Assembly: GCF_900111295.1 (NCBI RefSeq)
Contig: NZ_FOGT01000007.1
Location: 124,001 to 188,000, forward strand
DNA: 64,000 nt
Direction: 5' to 3'
From: Salipaludibacillus aurantiacus
GTDB lineage: Bacteria > Bacillota > Bacilli > Bacillales > Salisediminibacteriaceae
Shown: in pieces, positions 15,812-25,651 of the stretch
Layout: each line of letters opens with the position of its first letter
Position numbering within the stretch: position 1 is the stretch's first letter
Translations under genes and position numbers: made by a program
The notes under the pieces: generated by a model
Database searches by the model: none
Seen by the model: the letters and a program-made list of their open reading frames with translations, nothing else
Told to the model about the DNA's origin: nothing

Positions 15812-15985
15812 TGGTGCAACAATTTTCCGGCTCTTTGCCACAATCCCTCCGAAATGTGCAACAATCCCGACAAAAACTGTTACAATCAATGGCCAATCCG
15901 CAACAATCCCCGCCCAAAGTGCCCCAATCGATTGTTGGGTACTTAAGTGGAGGGGCCGGCATCGGGGTAGTGCATTAAATATTCC
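15812..15985 (+). repeat. composite 21-bp array, copy 2
   Basis: ACAAT(T/C) or CCAATC cores at 15819, 15840, 15861, 15882, 15903 and 15924 (five exact 21-bp steps). The same CGATTGTTGGG...CTTAAGTGGAGGGGCCGG linker follows, then one GCATTAAAT 51 bp after the last core. It fills the convergent gap between the tasA1 operon and the AbrB-type gene. Confidence 0.9.
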
Positions 15986-16066
15986 ACCGCCCTCCCCAAA
16001 ATCTTCCCAATACCTCATCAAAAAACTAATTTCCTTCTTTTCATGGCGCCGACCCACCCTATACAC

Positions 16067-17089
16067 CTACACCCTCCTAATCACCCACAGCAGTAAGGGC
16101 AATGTCGCAAAGATGCTGATGACCCGGATGATCTGGAGGCTTGCAACGAGGGTCGGCTCCTGGTTCAGTGCGAAGGCGGTGGCGGACATTTCCGCTGCTC
16201 CTGCCGGGACGACGCTTAATAAACTGACGATGTAAGACATGTCGCTTAATAACCAAAAGACATAGGCAGAAAGGAAACTGAATGCGACAAACAGGCCTAA
16301 GATACCTGCACTGACTTTTCCGATTTTTTTCAATCGTATAAGAGTCGTTCTGTCGAATCGGACGCCAACCATCACGCCGATCAATGCCTGCCCGATTCCG
16401 CCGATGTAGCTTGGAACGCCTTCAATCTGAAACACATACTCTCCAAACAAAAAACCTAAAACAATCGCATATAATAAAGCCCCCGCTGGCAGTTTAAAAA
16501 GTGAATTTAATAACGCAGCTAAAGTGATCACAAAGGTAAATGTCGCCACATGGTCAAACGTGAGTGCCACCGGATCGACTCCTGCCACCGCTTCGCCTCC
16601 CCTGTTATTCCAGACGCCTGCCAAAAACGGGATGTGCAGTACAAAAAGCGTAATACGGGCTGTATGGAAGGCGGCGACAATCCTTTCGTCCGCATCATAC
16701 TCGCTGCTGACACTGATAATCTCTGACGCGCCGCCGGGAATACAGCAGAAAAAAGCGGTCCGTTTGTTCAAAATTCCGGACCACCTGTACAATAACCAGC
16801 CGAGCACGAATCCGGCAAGGAGCGTCAGGATCAAAGTGACAATGAGCGGGCCTAAATAAATGCCGATAATGGCAAAAAGATCAGTCGTCATAAGAAGGCC
16901 GATATTCGCCCCCACCAAAGAAAGCGCTAATTTAAACGGCCAGCCGTCATATGAAACGCCAGAACGGGCAAGCCCAAACAGCAGCCCTGTCAGCAACGCC
17001 CCGAGCAGCCACCCCGCCGGTACATTTATATAATTAAACAGCCATCCTGCGAATAAAGATAGGATAAGAATAGCGACCGCCCGCACCAT
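16067..17089 (-). CDS. AbrB-family integral membrane protein (COG3180 type)
   Basis: 340 residues, about ten hydrophobic segments, with the duplicated layout of the so-called AbrB (AmoR-like) membrane family. That family is unrelated to the DNA-binding AbrB. Motifs include PAGWLLGALLTGLLFG at the N-terminus, the conserved CCIPGGASEI near residue 115 and VVPAGAAEMSA near residue 300, which are the two repeat equivalents. Its function is poorly known; a transport role is likely. It lies 61 bp after tctA on the same strand, so it probably belongs to the tricarboxylate transporter operon. Confidence 0.75.
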   Translation of the reverse strand: MVRAVAILILSLFAGWLFNYINVPAGWLLGALLTGLLFGLARSGVSYDGWPFKLALSLVGANIGLLMTTDLFAIIGIYLGPLIVTLILTLLAGFVLGWLLYRWSGILNKRTAFFCCIPGGASEIISVSSEYDADERIVAAFHTARITLFVLHIPFLAGVWNNRGGEAVAGVDPVALTFDHVATFTFVITLAALLNSLFKLPAGALLYAIVLGFLFGEYVFQIEGVPSYIGGIGQALIGVMVGVRFDRTTLIRLKKIGKVSAGILGLFVAFSFLSAYVFWLLSDMSYIVSLLSVVPAGAAEMSATAFALNQEPTLVASLQIIRVISIFATLPLLLWVIRRV

Positions 17090-17150
17090 ACAATCGACTC
17101 CGTTTCAGCTTTCTGAGATTCTCTGCATATTATAAATTCACGTCAACCCA

Positions 17151-18656
17151 TCACCGCCGCTTAAGCCCCCGCCTGCGTTTGATAAACTTTATAAACCTTA
17201 TAGTCAGCGGAATGACAAGGGCCACCACTGCCAGAATTAACAGCGTTAATGAAATAGGTTTTGATAAAAAGATCGTCCAGTCTCCTGATGAAATCTGCAG
17301 GGCCCGGCGCATATTTTCTTCCATAATGGCGCCAAGAATCATGGCCAGAATAAGCGGCGCTGCAGGAAACTCATACATGCGCATTCCAAATCCGATTAAG
17401 CCGAAAATGAGAACTAACATCAGATCAAACGTGTTGAAGCTTAAGCCGTACACACCGATCATACAAAACACGATGATCAGGGAGAGGAGCATCGCTCTCG
17501 GCACGTTGAGTATTTTTGAAATAAGCGGGATTAACGGCAAATTTAAGATAAGCAAAAAGATGTTCCCGATATACATACTGGCAATGACTCCCCAGAACAC
17601 ATCCGGCCGGTCTTCAAGCATTAACGGCCCCGGCGTGATGCCCATGACGAGTAATGCCCCAAGTAAAACAGCGGTCGTCCCTGACCCCGGTACACCAAGG
17701 GTTAACAACGGTACGAATGACCCGCCGCTCGCTGCATTGTTAGCCGCTTCGGGAGCAGCTACCCCTTTGATGTTCCCTTTCCCGAAGGTGTCTCCGTCTT
17801 TCGCGATATTCTTTTCCATTGTGTAGCCAAGGAACGAGCCAATCGTGGCGCCGGCTCCAGGCAGAACGCCCGTAAAGAATCCGAGGACCGAGCTTCTTCC
17901 GACTGGCGGAGCAATTTCCTTGATCTCCTTTTTCGACAGCTTAAGAGAACCTAACGCGTTCTGCTTCAGTGATCCCGTCTTTTTTTTCAATAAAACAAAG
18001 ACTTCCCCTAAAGCAAACACCCCTAACGCAACAATTAAAAAGTCGACCCCGTCAAGTAAATTAATAGTGCCGAAAGTGTATCTGGCCGTTCCCGTCTGAA
18101 GATCCATCCCTATAAGCGAAACCATCACGCCGAAAACTGCTGCAATCAGCCCTTTTATAAGAGACTTTTCTGACAAACTGACCACGGCAGTGAGACCGAA
18201 TACCATTAAAGCGAAGTATTCCGCCGGCCCGAAACTGACAGCGACCCGCCCTAAAAGAGGCGCGATGAACATAAGACCAATGACACTGACCGTACCGCCG
18301 ATAAATGAGGCGTATGCTGCGATGGCCAGCGCTTTCCCAGCCTTCCCTTGTTTTGATAGCGGATAACCATCGAATGAAGTGGCGACCGTTCCCGCAACCC
18401 CTGGCGCGTTTAACAAAATGGATGATGTCGAGCCGCCAAAAATCGCTCCGTAGTACACCCCTGCCATTAAAATTATGCCAATGGCAGGATCCATTCCATA
18501 CGTGATCGGAATCATTAAGGCGAGAGCGCTTATTGGACCGAGCCCGGGAAGCATGCCGATGACGGTTCCAGCCACCACCCCGATTAACACGAACATTAAC
18601 GCTTCCGGCTGAAGGGCTACTTCAAAGCCATATAATAAGTTTTCGAATGCATTCAT
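17151..18656 (-). CDS. tctA: tripartite tricarboxylate transporter, large membrane subunit
   Basis: 501 residues with about twelve membrane segments. The TctA signatures are present: GMLPGLGPISALALMIP near residue 35, a second GVLPGAGATIGSFLGY near 265, and GVPGSGTTAVLLGALL near 320. TctA forms the channel of a secondary, ion-driven, binding-protein-dependent uptake system for di- or tricarboxylates. TctB and TctC precede it in order C-B-A. The substrate cannot be told from sequence. Confidence 0.92.
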   Translation of the reverse strand: MNAFENLLYGFEVALQPEALMFVLIGVVAGTVIGMLPGLGPISALALMIPITYGMDPAIGIILMAGVYYGAIFGGSTSSILLNAPGVAGTVATSFDGYPLSKQGKAGKALAIAAYASFIGGTVSVIGLMFIAPLLGRVAVSFGPAEYFALMVFGLTAVVSLSEKSLIKGLIAAVFGVMVSLIGMDLQTGTARYTFGTINLLDGVDFLIVALGVFALGEVFVLLKKKTGSLKQNALGSLKLSKKEIKEIAPPVGRSSVLGFFTGVLPGAGATIGSFLGYTMEKNIAKDGDTFGKGNIKGVAAPEAANNAASGGSFVPLLTLGVPGSGTTAVLLGALLVMGITPGPLMLEDRPDVFWGVIASMYIGNIFLLILNLPLIPLISKILNVPRAMLLSLIIVFCMIGVYGLSFNTFDLMLVLIFGLIGFGMRMYEFPAAPLILAMILGAIMEENMRRALQISSGDWTIFLSKPISLTLLILAVVALVIPLTIRFIKFIKRRRGLKRR

Positions 18657-18674
18657 GAGTGAGTCACCTCTTTC

Positions 18675-19208
18675 CTAGAACGGCAGCAGTCCGGGCGGTA
18701 AATAAACACCGAGCCCTCTTGTAAGCAAAAAATAAAATCCAAACGCGATGAAACCGGCAACAATAGCATTGACAACGTGCCGAGTAAAACCGTAAAACCA
18801 TGTCATTCCAAATACAAAGAACAAAGTGGTCAGCGGAAATCCGGCCCGCTCCAGCAAAAAGATGTAAGCACCGACTGCTGCTACCGTAACCACGATTTGT
18901 GTTTCAGGCTTTTGCCAGACAGAGACATCCGCCTCCTTTTTCTGGCCCCCTCCTTCATCCGAAGGAGATGTGTCTGCAGGCGGATCTCCTGCGGCTTCTT
19001 TTTCATCCAGCTTATCTTTTTCAAAAAAGAGAGCAATTGAGAGCAGCCCCATCGTGATCCCAAGCACCTTTGGAAATAAATCGGAATCTACCGGCCGTGG
19101 CAGCGCATAATCAGGAATTTGAAAAGCAACATACAGATAAAAAATTGAAAACAAAAATAAAATAATAGCGATAATCTGATTGGCTCTAAGCTGTTTGATC
19201 ACATTCAT
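18675..19208 (-). CDS. tctB: tripartite tricarboxylate transporter, small membrane subunit
   Basis: 177 residues with four hydrophobic segments, typical TctB size. A charged, Pro/Glu/Asp-rich loop of about 35 residues lies between segments 2 and 3. The start is placed at the ATG 19208, 9 nt after AAAGGAG; the longer frame from 19268 would put 20 extra residues and no RBS in front. It is 18 bp upstream of tctA. Confidence 0.87.
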   Translation of the reverse strand: MNVIKQLRANQIIAIILFLFSIFYLYVAFQIPDYALPRPVDSDLFPKVLGITMGLLSIALFFEKDKLDEKEAAGDPPADTSPSDEGGGQKKEADVSVWQKPETQIVVTVAAVGAYIFLLERAGFPLTTLFFVFGMTWFYGFTRHVVNAIVAGFIAFGFYFLLTRGLGVYLPPGLLPF

Positions 19209-19292
19209 CGTGTCCGGCTCCTTTCCAGCTTCCTTAAAGAGATTATTAAGAGAATAAGGAGGGAGCATTAAGCCACCTCCTTATCACGGCCT

Positions 19293-20408
19293 TTATTCCA
19301 CTAATCCAATCTCAGTCAGGACATCTTCAAACAAGTCAAACTGTTCGTCGAGGAAGTCGCCAAATTCTTCGCTGTCCTGATAGTTGTTAATCCAGCCGAG
19401 ATTTTCCCGATGCTCGTCCCACGTGTCCGTTTCGAGCATCTCAGCATACATGTTTTCATAATAATCTACAGCTTCCTGCGGCATATCAGGCGGTCCCATA
19501 ATCCCTCTCCAAATGTCGAATGTGTAATCAATCCCTTGTTCAATGAACGTTTCTCCTCCAGCTTCCTGAAGGGCTTCTACCGGTTCCTCAGAGGAATAGG
19601 CGATTGGACGAAGCTCTCCTGACTCTACCTGTCCTGTGGATTCCCCGACACCGGTAATCACGACATCCACGTGGCCGCCAAGCAGGTTGGTCATAGCTTC
19701 CCCGCCACCTGCGAACGGCACGTAGTTGACATCAGCTGCGTTAATTCCGAACTCGGCCGCGGCACCAGCAAAGGAAATGTGGTCCATACTTCCCGCAGCT
19801 GATCCCCCGCCGACAGAGACGGATTGCGGATCTTCTTCAATCGCTTCAAACACCTCCACGATTGATTCAAATTCAGAGTCCGGCTGAACCAGGACGATGG
19901 AGTAGTCCGTAATTAAGTTAGCAACCGGTGTAAAGTCGGTATGATCGTACTGCGATGTTTCCGTCAGTGGCACGAGAATAATTGGCGGGCTCGCTGCGAA
20001 CAACGGCTGTGCTTCGCCTTCATGACCCGCTACTTCTGCCCAGCCGATGGCACCGCCGCTCCCAGGGATGTTCTGAGGTGCAAAATTGACAGGTGCCAAG
20101 TCTTCTTCCTGAATGACTTGAGCTGTTGTCCGGATAAGAGTATCCCATCCGCCGCCGGCATCAGCAGGCGCGATGTATTCCACATCATTTTCCGGCTCCC
20201 AGTCAGACGCTGTGTCATTTCCGCCATCGTTGCTGTCAGCGTTGTTATTTGCATTGTCAGTTTCATTACCATTGTTATCGCCGGCTTCTGCCTCATTGTT
20301 ATTTTCTTCATCCGGGTGTTCAGGGGCATCACCGCAAGCAGCCAATAAAGCAACTGACATTCCCGTCACTCCTGCACCATAAATAAAGCGCTTACAAAAC
20401 TGTCTCAA
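19293..20408 (-). CDS. tctC: tripartite tricarboxylate transporter substrate-binding lipoprotein
   Basis: 371 residues. The lipobox LLAAC (Cys25) is followed by a long Asn/Asp/Glu linker (about 26-70) that lifts the binding domain off the membrane. The TctC/Bug fold starts at WEPENDVEYIAPADAGGGWD; GGGSAAGSMDH and PFAGGGEAMTNLLGGHVD are family motifs that contact the ligand carboxylate. It is the first gene of tctCBA. The CitAB-like two-component genes lie immediately upstream on the same strand, with presumed response regulator sites in the 140-bp gap. Confidence 0.9.
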   Translation of the reverse strand: MRQFCKRFIYGAGVTGMSVALLAACGDAPEHPDEENNNEAEAGDNNGNETDNANNNADSNDGGNDTASDWEPENDVEYIAPADAGGGWDTLIRTTAQVIQEEDLAPVNFAPQNIPGSGGAIGWAEVAGHEGEAQPLFAASPPIILVPLTETSQYDHTDFTPVANLITDYSIVLVQPDSEFESIVEVFEAIEEDPQSVSVGGGSAAGSMDHISFAGAAAEFGINAADVNYVPFAGGGEAMTNLLGGHVDVVITGVGESTGQVESGELRPIAYSSEEPVEALQEAGGETFIEQGIDYTFDIWRGIMGPPDMPQEAVDYYENMYAEMLETDTWDEHRENLGWINNYQDSEEFGDFLDEQFDLFEDVLTEIGLVE

Positions 20409-20505
20409 TAAAAAAACCTCCTGTAGTAATCAGATAATTAAGAACTGAGTTCATATTATCTGAAAATACAGAAGAGAGTAAATATTCTGGTCATAAGTTG
20501 TATTT

Positions 20506-20531
20506 TGTTCATTTTGTTCACACAATGTTCA
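20506..20531. promoter_or_regulatory. TGTTCA direct repeats upstream of tctC, probable response regulator sites
   Basis: TGTTCA at 20506, 20515 and 20526, spaced 9-11 bp (one helical turn), about 100 bp before tctC. This is the expected place for DctR/CitB-type binding. Confidence 0.45.
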
Positions 20532-20548
20532 CAAACTCACATCTCTTG

Positions 20549-21277
20549 TCACTGCTGCCCCTTAAAATATCTCCGCTCCGGTCTGCCCACATCTCCATAA
20601 ATCATCTGGACACGAACGTCACCTGTCGAGATGAGATACTCTAAATACCGTCTGGCCGTCGACCGGCTCGCACCAATTGATTCTGCGGCGGTTGAAGCAG
20701 TCATCCCTTCGCCGCCCGATTTATGGAGCGCCTCGGTAATATTTTTTAACGTTAACGAATCAATCCCTTTCGGCAGCTCGTTCATGTCCTTTAAAGCCGC
20801 AGCTTGATGGTCTGCTCTCCCGAACCTGAGACTGTCAAGTTCGTCCTGTGAGAGTGCCTGCTGCTGTGCCAGCGATTCCTGCTCACTTTTTAACCGGCAA
20901 AACGTCTCGTGAACTCGCTCTTTCTGGACAGGCTTAATTATATAATCAAAGATACCTGCCTGGAGGGCTTCCTGGATCGTAGCTGTTTCATTGGCAGCCG
21001 TCACCATAATGACGTGGATTTCAGGATAGTGGTTACGGATATGCCACAGCAGTTCAAGGCCTGTCACATCAGGAATATAAATATCAAGTAAAATAATATC
21101 AGGCAGCGCTCCCGTTTTTTCAAGGAAAGAAATTGTCTCTTCTCCCGTTTTAACCACTTTTAACACGTTAAAATCCGGCATGACTTCAACAAATGCCTCG
21201 TTAATAGCCGCAACTCTGAAATCGTCTTCCACGATCAGCACTTGTAATGTTTTGTTTGAAAAAGTTGAAGAAACCAT
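20549..21277 (-). CDS. CitB/DctR-family response regulator
   Basis: 242 residues. A receiver domain (about 10-125) has the acidic pair EDD near residue 18, phospho-acceptor Asp in LLDIYIPD near residue 66, and Lys in IIKP. A C-terminal winged helix covers about 170-235 (MTASTAAESIGASRSTARRYLEYL is the helix-turn-helix). This is the class that controls citrate, malate or fumarate uptake. Its start overlaps the kinase stop at 21277, so the pair is coupled. It very likely switches on tctCBA next door. Confidence 0.9.
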   Translation of the reverse strand: MVSSTFSNKTLQVLIVEDDFRVAAINEAFVEVMPDFNVLKVVKTGEETISFLEKTGALPDIILLDIYIPDVTGLELLWHIRNHYPEIHVIMVTAANETATIQEALQAGIFDYIIKPVQKERVHETFCRLKSEQESLAQQQALSQDELDSLRFGRADHQAAALKDMNELPKGIDSLTLKNITEALHKSGGEGMTASTAAESIGASRSTARRYLEYLISTGDVRVQMIYGDVGRPERRYFKGQQ

Positions 21278-22962
21278 TATAACACCCCCCTGCTCATTTC
21301 AGTTTGACTCTTAGGCAGCGATATGACAAAGCATGTGCCTGACAAATCACTCTTTTCTATAAAAATGGTACCGTTCAGGTCTTCTACCGCGGCAGACACG
21401 AGTGCGAGTCCTACCCCGCGGTGTCTGGATGACTCTTTCGTAGAGAAACCTCTCTTAAAGATTTCCTCATATTTTTCTTCATCAATACCCGGCCCGTTAT
21501 CTTCCACTTCAAAAATAAAATCATAACCGATATCCGTAAATGAAATATGAACATGCGGTTTCTCAACAGTGTTGGTGCTAGCGGCTTCGACGGCATTTTC
21601 AAGAATATTGCCCAGGATCGTCACGATGTTTTCCTGCTGTCTTTTGAGTAATGGCTCACGTAGCTGGCTGTTCTCATCAAACGTCATCTTCACTCCGATC
21701 TCCCTCGCCCGGTTCAATTTCCCGAGAAGGACACCGCTCACAATTTTATCAGAGACATTGTCGACAAGAAAGCGGATCCATTCCTGCTGGACCTTCGTTT
21801 CGTGGTCAATAAACTCAATGACTTCAGGGACACGGTTCAACTGTAAGAGCCCGGAAATCGTATACAGTTTATTAGAAAATTCATGTGTCTGTGCTCTTAG
21901 CCCTTCCGCATATTCCCTGACATGCGTCAGTTCTTTGGACAGTTCCCGAATTTCGGTACGGTTTCTGAAAGTGGCCACCGCTCCGCTGACACGCTCCCCG
22001 GTAAAAATCGGGACGCGATTGACTACATAGAGCTCATCCTCTATCCACAATTCTTTATTAAAGTCCGGATAGCCGGTTTCAACTACCTGGATCAGCCCTG
22101 TATTGGGCAAAAGGTCAACTAATGGCTCCCCGATCAGCTTTTTCACGGGGACGGCCTGGACATTTAAATACTCTTTAGCTTTCTGGTTAATCATCGTCAC
22201 CCGGCCATCATTATCGATGGCGATCATGCCTTCATGAATGGACTGTAAAATAGCATCTTTTTCATGAAAGAGCCTTCCGATTTCCTCAGGCTCCAAACCG
22301 TGAATCGACCGCTTTACGTGATAAGAAATAAGAAATGAACCGATAAACCCGAATCCTAAAACCCCGGCGATAATCACCCATGTATCTGAAAGAAAATCCC
22401 TCGCCGTCAACTCCACATCTTCCTGCAAAAATCCGACCGACACAACGCCGATAATGTTGCCCTGGCTATCAAAGACCGGCGTCTTCCCGCGTATGGACGG
22501 GCCAAGCGAACCGACCGCTTTCGACACATATGATTCGCCGTGAATTAACGCCCGGTCATTGTCTTCACCTACCATCCTGTCTCCAATCCTGTCCGCCCTG
22601 GGGTGTGAATACCGAATCTCTTCCGTATTTCCCACCACCACAAACTCGGCCCCAATCTCCTCTCGGATATCTTCTGCAATTGGCTGGATCGTTGCTGACG
22701 GATCTTCATGAAAGAAAGCATCACGGACAGCGGGAATTGAAGCCACACTCAGAGCTACACTCAGCGCCTGCTGCCCCGTCTGATCCCATACCTGATCAGA
22801 ATACTGCTGGTTGTAATAAAACCCCAACGCGAGAATCATGAGGGTGACCAGCAGCGACATCAACAGAACCATTTTCGATAGCAGATTCATCCGTAACCGC
22901 TCTTTTAAACTGCTGAACTTGCGAACAGGCCACACCTTCCTAAGAGTTTGCACTGGTACCAC
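21277..22962 (-). CDS. CitA/DctS-like sensor histidine kinase
   Basis: 561 residues. Two membrane helices (about 27-47 and 193-213) flank an extracellular PAS/Cache sensor with the family sequence YSHPRADRIGDRMVGED and the GPSIRGKTPVFD motif. A cytoplasmic PAS follows (about 235-345), then the H box RAQTHEFSNKLYTISG and a HATPase domain with NILENAVEAA, DNGPGIDEE and GVGLALV. It senses an external carboxylate. The GTG at 22962 directly abuts AAAAGGG; a GTG three codons later (22953) has better spacing, so the start is uncertain by three residues. Confidence 0.9.
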   Translation of the reverse strand: MVPVQTLRKVWPVRKFSSLKERLRMNLLSKMVLLMSLLVTLMILALGFYYNQQYSDQVWDQTGQQALSVALSVASIPAVRDAFFHEDPSATIQPIAEDIREEIGAEFVVVGNTEEIRYSHPRADRIGDRMVGEDNDRALIHGESYVSKAVGSLGPSIRGKTPVFDSQGNIIGVVSVGFLQEDVELTARDFLSDTWVIIAGVLGFGFIGSFLISYHVKRSIHGLEPEEIGRLFHEKDAILQSIHEGMIAIDNDGRVTMINQKAKEYLNVQAVPVKKLIGEPLVDLLPNTGLIQVVETGYPDFNKELWIEDELYVVNRVPIFTGERVSGAVATFRNRTEIRELSKELTHVREYAEGLRAQTHEFSNKLYTISGLLQLNRVPEVIEFIDHETKVQQEWIRFLVDNVSDKIVSGVLLGKLNRAREIGVKMTFDENSQLREPLLKRQQENIVTILGNILENAVEAASTNTVEKPHVHISFTDIGYDFIFEVEDNGPGIDEEKYEEIFKRGFSTKESSRHRGVGLALVSAAVEDLNGTIFIEKSDLSGTCFVISLPKSQTEMSRGVL

Positions 22963-23239
22963 CCTTTTCGTCTCATCTTCTGTGTAACATTATGTCACAA
23001 TATTCTGTTAATATGAAGGCGGAAACTTTAATGGAAAAAAGTGTCTGTGGTAGGCGTTGATGGGGGAGCGGATGGGCTATTCGTGATAGCGCAAAGTAGG
23101 GGCGGTTTGGACAAGAGGTTGAGTGAAGATGCAATAGGGGCTGTTTTTTGATGAGGAGGGGAGCTGCAATTCCGGGGCATAATATCGCAAACAGAGAATC
23201 CTGGGGTGGGTGCAAATTGGGAGACCTTGCTGAAAGAAA

Positions 23240-23505
23240 GCCGCCTGCAGAATTTGTCCTGATAAAAGGGAACTGCCACAATAAACCGGAGAAGTGCCAC
23301 AATCCCCCGCTAATGTGCAACAATCCCGACAAAAAACTGTCACAATCGATTGCCAATCTGCAACAATCCCCGCCCAAAGTGCCCCAATGATTGTTGGTAC
23401 TTAAGTGGAGGAGCCAGAATGCATCAAAAAAACCCGCAAATGCATTAAATTCCCCACTCACTGCACCAAATCCCCCACCAACTGCCTCCAATACCTAAGA
23501 AACTT
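23240..23505 (+). repeat. composite 21-bp array, copy 3
   Basis: ACAAT cores at 23278, 23299, 23320, 23342, 23363 and 23384 (steps 21, 21, 22, 21, 21). The linker follows with an 11-bp deletion, then GCAT(C/T)AAA, GCACCAAAT and GCCTCCAAT cores at 23424, 23445, 23466 and 23487 (21-bp steps). Upstream text TGATAAAAGGGAA matches copy 4. The rest of the 22963-23599 gap has no gene; open frames there are shadows. Confidence 0.9.
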
Positions 23506-23599
23506 CCACCACAAAAGATCTGCGATCCTCTAACCGCCCCAAGAGCCGAGCTCCCCGCCACTAACCGCTCCAATCTGTCCAAACCCATCCCGAAAATAG

Positions 23600-23881
23600 T
23601 TATGTGTCAAGAAGATCCTGGCGAACGGGGCTGAAGACATCGATGATGACACAGTCTTCAAGCACCTTAACCCTGTGTTTTTCATTGGAGGGAACGTACT
23701 GGGTGTCCCCTTCGTTTAGAATTTTTTTGTCGCCGGCTAAGTCAAACTCAAGCTTTCCTTTTTCCAAATAGCATGTCTGTTCTTCGGGGTGCTGGTCGGT
23801 GTCGCCTTCAAATCCAGCTTCTATTTCTACTTTTACGACCATGAGAGAGCCTTCAGCGCTTAATACGTTTCGTTTTACCAT
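23600..23881 (-). CDS. small cupin-domain protein
   Basis: 93 residues. A single cupin barrel: motif 1 GDTDQHPEEQTCYLEKGKLEF (His and Glu metal ligands) and motif 2 YVPSNEKHRVKVLED (His). Proteins of this kind bind a metal and sugars or organic acids, as isomerases, lyases or sensors. It is last in the TRAP/KDG operon, 22 bp after dctM, so a role in the uronate-like pathway is probable but unproved. The start is placed at ATG 23881, 9-10 nt after AAAGGA, rather than the longer frame at 23914 that overlaps dctM. Confidence 0.75.
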   Translation of the reverse strand: MVKRNVLSAEGSLMVVKVEIEAGFEGDTDQHPEEQTCYLEKGKLEFDLAGDKKILNEGDTQYVPSNEKHRVKVLEDCVIIDVFSPVRQDLLDT

Positions 23882-23903
23882 AGTACTACATCCTTTCGAT
23901 TGA

Positions 23904-25169
23904 TTATTCTGCAAACAGCATCGTTCCTGGGAATAAGACGATTAACGTAAGGACAAACAGGACAATGAGAATATACGGGATAACCGCCTTGAACGACCTT
24001 TCAATGGAGAGGTCCCCTATTTTTGCTGCCAATAACAAGCAAAGCCCGTATGGCGGTGTGACTAAGCCGATCGCAAGGGAAATGATTGTAATCATTCCTA
24101 ATAGAATTGGATCGATACCAAATTCCAGTGCGATAGGCAGAACCACCGGAATAAACAGAATCATTGCAGGTATGGCATCCATAAATGTCCCTATAAACAA
24201 GAAGAAAAGGACAATGATTATGATAAAAATCCACTTGCTTGTAATATTATTTGTGAAAAACTCAGAAGCTAGCATGGATAACTGATAGTAACTCATGAGC
24301 TCTCCCAAAGCACTGGCTGCCGCTAACGCAAACAGTGAGAGCGAGCTTAGTGTTAACGTATCAACCATTACGCCGTACAAGTCTTTAATTTTCAATGTCC
24401 GATAGACAAACAAACAGATTAACAGTGTATAAATTGAGGCGAACGCTGCTGCTTCTGTTGCTGTAAATATTCCTGTAATAATCCCCCCGATTAAAATGAC
24501 CGGGGTAAGAAGAGCTGGAAAAGATTCCAGAAATAATTTAAAAAACTTTTTGAGAGAGGCGCGCTGGTTTTTCGGATAGCCTCTTCTAATTGACAGAATA
24601 AGCACAAACGCCATCATACCTACACCAATTAATACTCCCGGAATGATCCCTGCCAAAAATAATGCGCCAACTGAGACATTTGTAAGGCCCGCAAAAATAA
24701 TCATCGGAATACTTGGAGGAATAATGACCCCCACGGTTGAAGAAGCTGCCGTAATTCCTACAGATGTTTCAGCATCATAGCCTTGTTTTTTCATATTCGG
24801 TATGAGAACTTTTCCGACACCGGCCGTGTCTGCCTGTGAGGCGCCTGATACGCCTGCAAACATCATAGAAACGAGAATATTGGCATGGGCAAGTCCGCCC
24901 CTAATGTGCCCTACAATTGATAAAGCAAAATCAATGAGTTTTTGCGAGATTTTACCCGAGTTCATTAAATTTGCAGTCAGGATAAACAATGGGACAGCTA
25001 GAAGCACAAAGGAATCGAGCCCATTAAGCATACTGACCGGAACCCGCACTTCAGGTATATACTCGATATTTAAAATTCCAATGAAAGACACGATACCAAT
25101 AACAAAAGCAATCGGAACACCTATAAACATTAAAATGACAAATGACGCAATTAATAACCAGCCGATCAT
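23904..25169 (-). CDS. dctM: TRAP transporter large permease
   Basis: 421 residues with about twelve membrane helices. The family text GVPIAFVIGIVSF, GVSGASQADTAGVGKVLIP and GIITGIFTATEAAA is clear. DctM is the Na+ or H+-coupled channel subunit of tripartite ATP-independent periplasmic transporters. The start overlaps the end of dctQ by 4 bp. In this operon the cargo is probably a hexuronate or a keto-deoxy sugar acid. Confidence 0.93.
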   Translation of the reverse strand: MIGWLLIASFVILMFIGVPIAFVIGIVSFIGILNIEYIPEVRVPVSMLNGLDSFVLLAVPLFILTANLMNSGKISQKLIDFALSIVGHIRGGLAHANILVSMMFAGVSGASQADTAGVGKVLIPNMKKQGYDAETSVGITAASSTVGVIIPPSIPMIIFAGLTNVSVGALFLAGIIPGVLIGVGMMAFVLILSIRRGYPKNQRASLKKFFKLFLESFPALLTPVILIGGIITGIFTATEAAAFASIYTLLICLFVYRTLKIKDLYGVMVDTLTLSSLSLFALAAASALGELMSYYQLSMLASEFFTNNITSKWIFIIIIVLFFLFIGTFMDAIPAMILFIPVVLPIALEFGIDPILLGMITIISLAIGLVTPPYGLCLLLAAKIGDLSIERSFKAVIPYILIVLFVLTLIVLFPGTMLFAE

Positions 25170-25651
25170 CCGTTTGCCTCCTCTCTTTTAAAGCTTTTTA
25201 AATCTTCAAAGATATGCCAGGCTAAATAAATCATCATTGTAAATCCAGCAACAGGGATAGAAATCCACACATATCCCATCTTCATAAATGTTAAAGAAGC
25301 CCAGTTATAGTTCCAGAAATTAGTGACTGCGTCTATTCCAAAGTAAAATAGGGCAAAGCTGAATAGAAATAACACCGTATCATTAAAAAGACTGAGCGAA
25401 GATCTCAATTTGCCTGTAAATTTGTTATACAGGAAGTCGAACTTAAAGTGCTCTTTCCGGTAAATCATAACTGCTGCCCCCATGAAAATAGCCCATATAA
25501 AAGAATATCTTGCTACGTCCCCTGTCCAAATCACTGAGATACCCAGCAGCCGGGTAGCAACTTGAATAATTACTGCCAGAAAAAAGATACAGAGCATAGT
25601 TACCCCGACAGCAAGCTGAATCTTTTCAAGCAAGTTAATAACTTTTTTCAT
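25166..25651 (-). CDS. dctQ: TRAP transporter small permease
   Basis: 161 residues and four membrane helices. The conserved RYSFIWAIFMGAAVMIYRKEHFKFD region (split here as helix 2 and following loop) marks DctQ. RBS AGGGG lies 5-7 nt before the ATG. It sits between dctP and dctM; a 67-codon frame overlapping its leader (25648-25851) lacks support. Confidence 0.9.
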   Translation of the reverse strand: MKKVINLLEKIQLAVGVTMLCIFFLAVIIQVATRLLGISVIWTGDVARYSFIWAIFMGAAVMIYRKEHFKFDFLYNKFTGKLRSSLSLFNDTVLFLFSFALFYFGIDAVTNFWNYNWASLTFMKMGYVWISIPVAGFTMMIYLAWHIFEDLKSFKREEANG

